Shown here piece by piece: positions 12,440 to 16,369 of a DNA stretch of 16,369 nucleotides (position 1 is the stretch's first letter; each line of letters begins with the position of its first letter). Position numbers and translations under genes: made by a program. The stretch comes from Actinomyces sp. GTDB taxonomy: Bacteria > Actinomycetota > Actinomycetes > Actinomycetales > Actinomycetaceae. The stretch is taken from the NCBI GenBank assembly GCA_012837655.1, contig DUQT01000182.1, positions 1 through 16,369 on the forward strand, in the 5' to 3' direction. Under the pieces are notes generated by a model. It searched no databases, was not told the origin of the DNA, and saw only the letters and a program-made list of their open reading frames with translations.

Positions 12440-13984
12440 ATGTCCATCAAAGAGCTAGCCGAGAACGCAAATCACAAAGACTTCGACTCCAAACGCCATC
12501 AGGAACTTCTGGATAAGGCGAATGAAGCCGTCGCCAACACTGATGTCGACCCGCGCTGGCACCCGCTGGTGCACGTGGCACCCAAGGCTGGGTGGATGAA
12601 CGACCCGAATGGTGTTTGCTACTTCAACGGTCGCTACCACATGTTCTTCCAGCACTACCCCTACGGTTCTAAGTGGGGGCCCATGCACTGGGGGCACGCA
12701 ACCTCGACCGATCTGGTCACCTGGCAGCGTGAAAGCATCGCCCTCGCCCCGTCTGAAAAATATGACGAGGACGGAGTATGGTCCGGCACTTCTTTGGTCT
12801 TGTCCGAAGGTGAGCTGGCTGTTTTCTACACCGGCAACCGGTGGGTGAACGGCGAGGATGATACAGACGGCAAGGTGCAGACGCAGTGCCTGGCGGTTTC
12901 AACGGATGGTCAGAACTTCACGAAGTTGGGCCCGATCCTTGAAGCGCCGGAGGGCGTTGAGGACATTCGTGATCCGAAGGTTTGGCGCGAAGCGGACCGC
13001 TGGTGGATGATCATTGGCGTTAGCGCTCCCGTTGAGGACGGGCCAAATAGGGGACAGGTTTGGCTGTACTCCTCGGACGACCTGATTGACTGGGAATTTG
13101 AGCGGGTTCTGTACGAGGATCCCGACCCACTGTGCTACATGGTTGAATGCCCGGACTTCTTTGAGATGGATGGCAAACGCGTGCTGGTTTACTGTCCGAT
13201 GACGACCGCGCCGAGGCGTGGTTACGGCCAGCGCAATGGTCACAACAACGGCTACGCTGCGGGTGATTGGGAGCCGGGTGGAGAGTTCGTTGTGAAACAC
13301 GAGTTCTCTCAGTTTGACTGGGGTCACCACTACTATGCTCCGCAGTCACTGCGCGTTCCAGATGGTCGCCAGATCATCTTCGGATGGATGGGTGGTTTCG
13401 AGCTTCCGCTGGCAAGCCAGAAGGATGACGCCTGGAGTGGTCACCTTGCCACCCCGCGCGTGCTGGAACTTGATGATGACTACGTCTTGCGTGCAACCCC
13501 GATCGCTGAGTTTGCTGAACTTCGCGACGTTGACAACGCGGTTGTTTTGGACGAGTTCACGCTTGGTGTTGATGAGACTCGCGAGCTTCTTGAAGATGCC
13601 GGTCCGGTTGACATTGAGCTTGAAGTCGACCTGACTAAGACATCTTCTGAGCAGGTTTCACTGCTTGTGAATCGCATCAGCGACACGGAGTACGCGGAAG
13701 TCGCCTACGACTCGCTTTCTAACCGAGTGGTTCTGGATCGCGGGAAGGTTGGAAGCACTGATCGTGGCTACCGCGCTGCGCCCTACACTGGCGGTGACGT
13801 CTTGAAACTGCGCGTGATCATTGATCGCGGTTCCGTGGAAGTCATTATTGGTGACGGTGAGCATGCGGTTAGTTCACTGGTCTTCCCCCGCGAAGGCAAG
13901 CGCGGAATCGCACTTGCATCCACTGGTGGCAAGATCGCCGTGAACAAGCTGGCGATTTACCCTCTGCGCTCCATCTGGGCGTAA
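12440..13984 (+). CDS. cscA: Glycoside hydrolase family 32 sucrose hydrolase (beta-fructofuranosidase)
   Basis: 514 residues, no signal peptide, hence cytoplasmic. All three GH32 catalytic motifs are present: nucleophile D55 in WMNDPNG, transition-state stabiliser D178 in RDPKVW, and acid/base E236 in ECPDFF. The five-bladed propeller runs to about residue 340, with the family's C-terminal beta-sandwich after it. The frame is open upstream to a TTG at 12413, but ATG 12440 has AAGGGGA six bases before it and is the better start. The enzyme should split sucrose to glucose and fructose. Because the partner carrier is a proton symporter rather than a PTS, unphosphorylated sucrose is the likely substrate; hydrolysis of sucrose 6-phosphate or short fructans cannot be excluded. 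No fructokinase gene is nearby. Confidence 0.92.
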   Translation: MSIKELAENANHKDFDSKRHQELLDKANEAVANTDVDPRWHPLVHVAPKAGWMNDPNGVCYFNGRYHMFFQHYPYGSKWGPMHWGHATSTDLVTWQRESIALAPSEKYDEDGVWSGTSLVLSEGELAVFYTGNRWVNGEDDTDGKVQTQCLAVSTDGQNFTKLGPILEAPEGVEDIRDPKVWREADRWWMIIGVSAPVEDGPNRGQVWLYSSDDLIDWEFERVLYEDPDPLCYMVECPDFFEMDGKRVLVYCPMTTAPRRGYGQRNGHNNGYAAGDWEPGGEFVVKHEFSQFDWGHHYYAPQSLRVPDGRQIIFGWMGGFELPLASQKDDAWSGHLATPRVLELDDDYVLRATPIAEFAELRDVDNAVVLDEFTLGVDETRELLEDAGPVDIELEVDLTKTSSEQVSLLVNRISDTEYAEVAYDSLSNRVVLDRGKVGSTDRGYRAAPYTGGDVLKLRVIIDRGSVEVIIGDGEHAVSSLVFPREGKRGIALASTGGKIAVNKLAIYPLRSIWA

Positions 13985-13998
13985 AATTCGACAAGCAG

Positions 13999-14041
13999 TT
14001 TCTGGAAACAGAAAACACAGGGTTCTATCTGCGCGTAGAAC
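13999..14041 (+). other. Two small hairpins after the GH32 gene
   Basis: TTTCTG (13999-14004), a GAAA tetraloop, and CAGAAA (14009-14014) form a perfect six-pair hairpin. GTTCTA (14022-14027) and TAGAAC (14036-14041) form a second six-pair hairpin with an eight-base loop. Neither is followed by a T-run. They may help protect or process the 3' end of the sucrose mRNA. Confidence 0.4.
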
Positions 14042-14043
14042 GA

Positions 14044-14100
14044 GGCCCGGGCCGCAACGAACAGTCCAACTTCTGGCGGACAGTTCACAAGGCCCGGGTC
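14044..14100. terminator. Long interrupted stem-loop between convergent cscA and sirtuin genes, probable bidirectional terminator
   Basis: The outer arms GGCCCGGGCC (14044-14053) and GGCCCGGGTC (14091-14100) pair at nine of ten positions plus one G-U wobble on the plus-strand RNA. Inside, GAACAGTCC (14059-14067) pairs with GGACAGTTC (14078-14086) with one mismatch. On the plus strand it is followed by a poor T-rich stretch (TCTTACTGTGTT), so as an intrinsic terminator it is imperfect, but its place between two gene ends fits. It ends nine bases from the sirtuin stop. Confidence 0.6.
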
Positions 14101-14108
14101 TTACTGTG

Positions 14109-14969
14109 TTAAACCTCCACGCCGAGCCGCTCCGCTACAGCCATGAGGATTTCAGAAGAGCCGCCCTCGATGCGCAGGTCGGCGTGGCCGTCAACTTGGG
14201 TGGGGCCGCGGTTGATGACGGCAAGTTTCGCGCCGTGCATGAGCCCCTGCTGCACAACCCACAGGCCCGTGCCCACCATGAGCGACGACCCCACAACCAG
14301 GATCACATCAGCGGCACCAGCATAGGAGAACGCCAGATCCATTGCGTCGGCTGGCAGTAGCTCGCCGAAAAATACGACGTTCGGCTTCAAGATTCCGCCA
14401 CAGCGCGGGCAGGGTGCCGGCTCAAACGTGCTGGCGTTAGCACCGTCCTCGTCAACTGTCGCAAGGATGGCGACGTGGTGCGGGTCAGGGTCGTCCTTCA
14501 CATCGGGGTTGAGTTTGCGCATCCACCCGTCGACTTCTTCCCTGGAGTAACGCTGTCCACACTGCGTGCAATCAACCAGGTCAAACGTTCCGTGAAGCAG
14601 GGCGGGGTTCTTGATTCCGGCGCGCTCGTCCAGCCCGTCTACGTTTTGCGTGGCGACGCCGTTAACCAGGCCGGCTTTTTGCAGGGCGGCCACCGCGCGA
14701 TGTCCGGGCGTGGGTGCAAGTCCGGCAACTGTCTTCCAGGTTTCTTGGTTTCGCTGCCACACCCAGCGCTGCCATTTGGGGTGCGACATGAACAGGTCAA
14801 AGTCGACCGTCGGATTTCCAGAGGACCCCGATCCACGGTAGTCGGGTATGCCTGCGTCTGTGGACATTCCGGCGCCCGCAACGATGGTGGTCGTTTTGCC
14901 GCGCATCATGTCGGCAAGTTCGTCAACTTTGGCTTGGTCGGCGCTCGATAAGTTCGTGTAATAAGTCAC
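14109..14969 (-). CDS. Sir2-family NAD-dependent protein deacylase (sirtuin)
   Basis: About 286 residues. Sirtuin motifs are clear: GAGMSTDAGIPDYRG (residues 32-46, NAD binding), TQNVDGLDERAG (107-118), catalytic H126 in LLHGTF, zinc cysteines C134/C137 and C187/C190, and the later VVGSSLMV. Sirtuins remove acyl groups from lysine using NAD and often regulate metabolic enzymes. The segment between the two CxxC pairs is long (about 49 residues) and rich in Asp and Pro, so the zinc module is enlarged. Two non-ATG starts compete: TTG 14975, which abuts the Shine-Dalgarno GAAGGTGA, and GTG 14969, six bases after it; I choose the GTG. Monocistronic, convergent with the sucrose locus, divergent from the uracil permease gene. 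Bacterial members are often named cobB; substrate unknown. Confidence 0.9.
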   Translation of the reverse strand: MTYYTNLSSADQAKVDELADMMRGKTTTIVAGAGMSTDAGIPDYRGSGSSGNPTVDFDLFMSHPKWQRWVWQRNQETWKTVAGLAPTPGHRAVAALQKAGLVNGVATQNVDGLDERAGIKNPALLHGTFDLVDCTQCGQRYSREEVDGWMRKLNPDVKDDPDPHHVAILATVDEDGANASTFEPAPCPRCGGILKPNVVFFGELLPADAMDLAFSYAGAADVILVVGSSLMVGTGLWVVQQGLMHGAKLAVINRGPTQVDGHADLRIEGGSSEILMAVAERLGVEV

Positions 14970-15125
14970 TTTCAATCACCTTCGCTGTCCATTGTAGTCC
15001 GCCATAATGCGTGCATTTTCCGCGTTTATTCGCAGTTTTTTCGACTTTGGAGGACGGGGCTCAGTCTCAGTTTAAGTCAGGGGGTGGACACTATTTTTGG
15101 GCTTCGGGTTTAGACGGGATAGCGT
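14970..15125. other. Divergent intergenic region between sirtuin and uracil permease genes
   Basis: Besides the structured leader described separately, this stretch shows only weak signals. TACAAT on the minus strand (14996-14991) is a possible -10 for the sirtuin without a -35. TATTTT at 15092-15097 is a possible -10 for the permease, also without a clear -35. A GGAGG near 15051-15057 has no suitable start codon after it. No gene is supported here. Confidence 0.35.
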
Positions 15126-15176
15126 GGAATTCCGATCGGGCTAATAGCCACCGTGTATTACACAGATCGGAATCCC
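15126..15176 (+). promoter_or_regulatory. Compact symmetric inverted-repeat structure abutting the uracil permease start codon
   Basis: Arms ATTCCGATC (15129-15137) and GATCGGAAT (15165-15173) are perfect inverted repeats, extended by GG/CC across one mismatch to 15126 and 15176, the base before the ATG. Between them lie two perfect 11-base palindromes: GGCTAATAGCC (15139-15149) and GTGTATTACAC (15153-15163). As RNA this gives a three-way junction with only five unpaired junction bases. The hairpin tips TAATA and TATTA are complementary, so a single extended hairpin is an alternative fold. As DNA it could be a double operator. No good Shine-Dalgarno is present. It could be a leader RNA switch or an operator set over a leaderless promoter. 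Confidence 0.6.
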
Positions 15177-16369
15177 ATGAGCGATAGTTCGGGACAGTCT
15201 AGGTCCTCGATTCGTAAATTCTTTAGCTGGAAACTTCACGGCGATGGTAAGTCGATTCCTCCTGGTGAAGTTGTTATGCCGTATGAGCGGCTCACTTGGC
15301 CACGAACAATCGGTATTGGTGCTCAGCACGTTGTTGCGATGTTTGGCGCAACGTTCCTGGTTCCCCTGCTGACGGGGTTCCCGCCGAATACCACCCTGTT
15401 CTTCACCGCTATTGGAACGCTCCTGTTCCTGCTGATTACCGGCGGCCGACTCCCGTCCTACTTGGGGTCGTCGTTCGCGCTGATCGTGCCGATCTTGGCG
15501 GTCTCTTCATCCCTGGGCCCGAACTACGCTTTGGGTGGCATCATGGCGACTGGCGCAACTTTGGCGCTGGTGGGTGTGCTTGTCCACTTCGCGGGTTCGA
15601 AGTGGATTGACATTGTCATGCCGCCGATCGTTACTGGCGCGATTGTTGCGCTGATCGGTTTCAACCTGGCCCCCGCAGCCTGGGACTGGGTGAAGCAGGG
15701 CCCAATCACGGCGGTCATCACGATCACCGCGATCCTGCTGACGACGGTCCTGTTCAAGGGCATCATCGGCCGCCTCTCCATCCTGGTTGGCGTCATCGTC
15801 GGATACATTGCCGCAGCGATCCAGGGCGAGATCGACTACTCCGCGATCGGTGAAGCCGCCTGGATCGGCCTTCCCGAGTTCCACTCACCGTCGTTCTCCT
15901 GGTCCACCCTCGGCCTGTTCCTACCGGTCGTCTTCGTCCTCGTCGCTGAAAACGTTGGTCACGTTAAGTCTGTTTCCGCGATGACTGGTCAGGACCTGGA
16001 TGACGTCACGGGTCGTGCGCTGTTCGCGGATGGCCTTTCAACCATGATTGCGGGCGCCGGCGGCGGTTCCGGTACGACCACCTACGCCGAGAACATCGGC
16101 GTCATGGCCGCAACCCGCGTGTACTCAACCGCAGCGTACGTGGTCGCAGCGTTCACCGCGCTGGCGCTGTCAATGCTCCCGAAGTTCGGTGCGATGATCT
16201 CCACCATTCCTGCGGGCGTGCTGGGCGGTGCGGCGACCGTCCTGTACGGCATGATCGGCATGCTGGGCGTGCGAATCTGGGTGCAGAACCGCGTGGACTT
16301 CGCGGACCCGGTCAACCTGAACACCGCGGCAGTTGCGATGATCGTCGCGATCGCGAACTACACGTGGAC
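15177..16369 (+). CDS. uraA: Uracil permease, NCS2 (UraA/uracil-xanthine permease) family (3' end outside window)
   Basis: 397 codons are open from ATG 15177 to the window edge without a stop. The NCS2 hallmark QHVVAMFG (residues 50-57) follows a typical uracil permease N-terminus (WKLHGDGK, then ERLTWPRTIGIGAQH). The substrate-site blocks are present: AENVGHVKSVSAMTGQD with E258, and GAGGGSGTTTYAENIGVMAATRVYS with E305. Their 47-residue spacing is close to that of the two key glutamates in E. coli UraA (E241 and E290). The protein should have 14 membrane segments and import uracil with protons for pyrimidine salvage. Probably about 30-60 residues are missing. The start is set by conservation, because no clear ribosome site precedes it; the ATG sits directly at the foot of the stem described at 15126-15176. 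Confidence 0.92.
   Translation, partial: MSDSSGQSRSSIRKFFSWKLHGDGKSIPPGEVVMPYERLTWPRTIGIGAQHVVAMFGATFLVPLLTGFPPNTTLFFTAIGTLLFLLITGGRLPSYLGSSFALIVPILAVSSSLGPNYALGGIMATGATLALVGVLVHFAGSKWIDIVMPPIVTGAIVALIGFNLAPAAWDWVKQGPITAVITITAILLTTVLFKGIIGRLSILVGVIVGYIAAAIQGEIDYSAIGEAAWIGLPEFHSPSFSWSTLGLFLPVVFVLVAENVGHVKSVSAMTGQDLDDVTGRALFADGLSTMIAGAGGGSGTTTYAENIGVMAATRVYSTAAYVVAAFTALALSMLPKFGAMISTIPAGVLGGAATVLYGMIGMLGVRIWVQNRVDFADPVNLNTAAVAMIVAIANYTW

Noticed and set aside
15126..15176. PyrR-binding RNA or attenuator before the uracil permease
   Set aside because: The known PyrR-binding loop sequence is not present and no terminator hairpin with a T-run follows, so I report only an unclassified structure.
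15507..15884. Minus-strand frame of 125 codons opposite the uracil permease
   Set aside because: It is antisense to a continuous, conserved transporter frame, and its Asp/Arg-rich composition is typical of a shadow of hydrophobic codons.

Overview
The window looks like chromosomal DNA of an anaerobic or facultatively anaerobic actinobacterium, perhaps of the Actinomycetaceae type. The evidence is a GC content in the high fifties by eye, several GTG/TTG starts, a tandem pair of YbjN-like proteins, an actinobacterial-style PAP2 protein, a variant-leucine-repeat membrane protein, and an oxygen-sensitive class III ribonucleotide reductase. The genus is inference. There is no rRNA, tRNA, CRISPR array, insertion sequence or phage gene, and no gene is visibly broken. 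Two genes run off the ends: the helicase on the left and the uracil permease on the right.

Layout. 1-2422 (-): MrfA/YprA-type DEAD/DEAH helicase with a C-terminal four-cysteine zinc motif. 2487-3475 (-): two translationally coupled YbjN-domain proteins. 3621-4517 (+): PAP2 family membrane phosphatase. 4572-5654 (-): YghZ/Gpr-type aldo/keto reductase. 5655-5968: a 314-base divergent regulatory region with two NrdR-like boxes 32 bases apart and a 20-base near-palindrome. 5969-8566 (+): nrdD-nrdG, the anaerobic ribonucleotide reductase and its radical-SAM activase. 8657-9865 (+): single-pass membrane protein with a variant-leucine-repeat N-terminus and a cysteine-rich outer domain. 9972-13984 (+): a csc-like sucrose locus of LacI regulator, LacY/CscB-type proton symporter and GH32 fructosidase. 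14109-14969 (-): sirtuin. 15177-end (+): NCS2 uracil permease.

How the genes work together. The sucrose locus is self-contained: the symporter brings in unmodified sucrose, the GH32 enzyme splits it, and the LacI protein probably represses a strong promoter (TTGACT, 17 bases, TATAGT) covered by three LacI-like palindromes. nrdDG makes deoxynucleotides without oxygen and is probably under NrdR control. The other genes look like independent housekeeping or accessory units.

The least explained element is a 51-base, highly symmetrical inverted-repeat structure that ends exactly at the uracil permease start codon and leaves it without a clear ribosome binding site. I found no convincing new multi-gene system; the interest lies mostly in regulatory sequences and a few divergent protein features.
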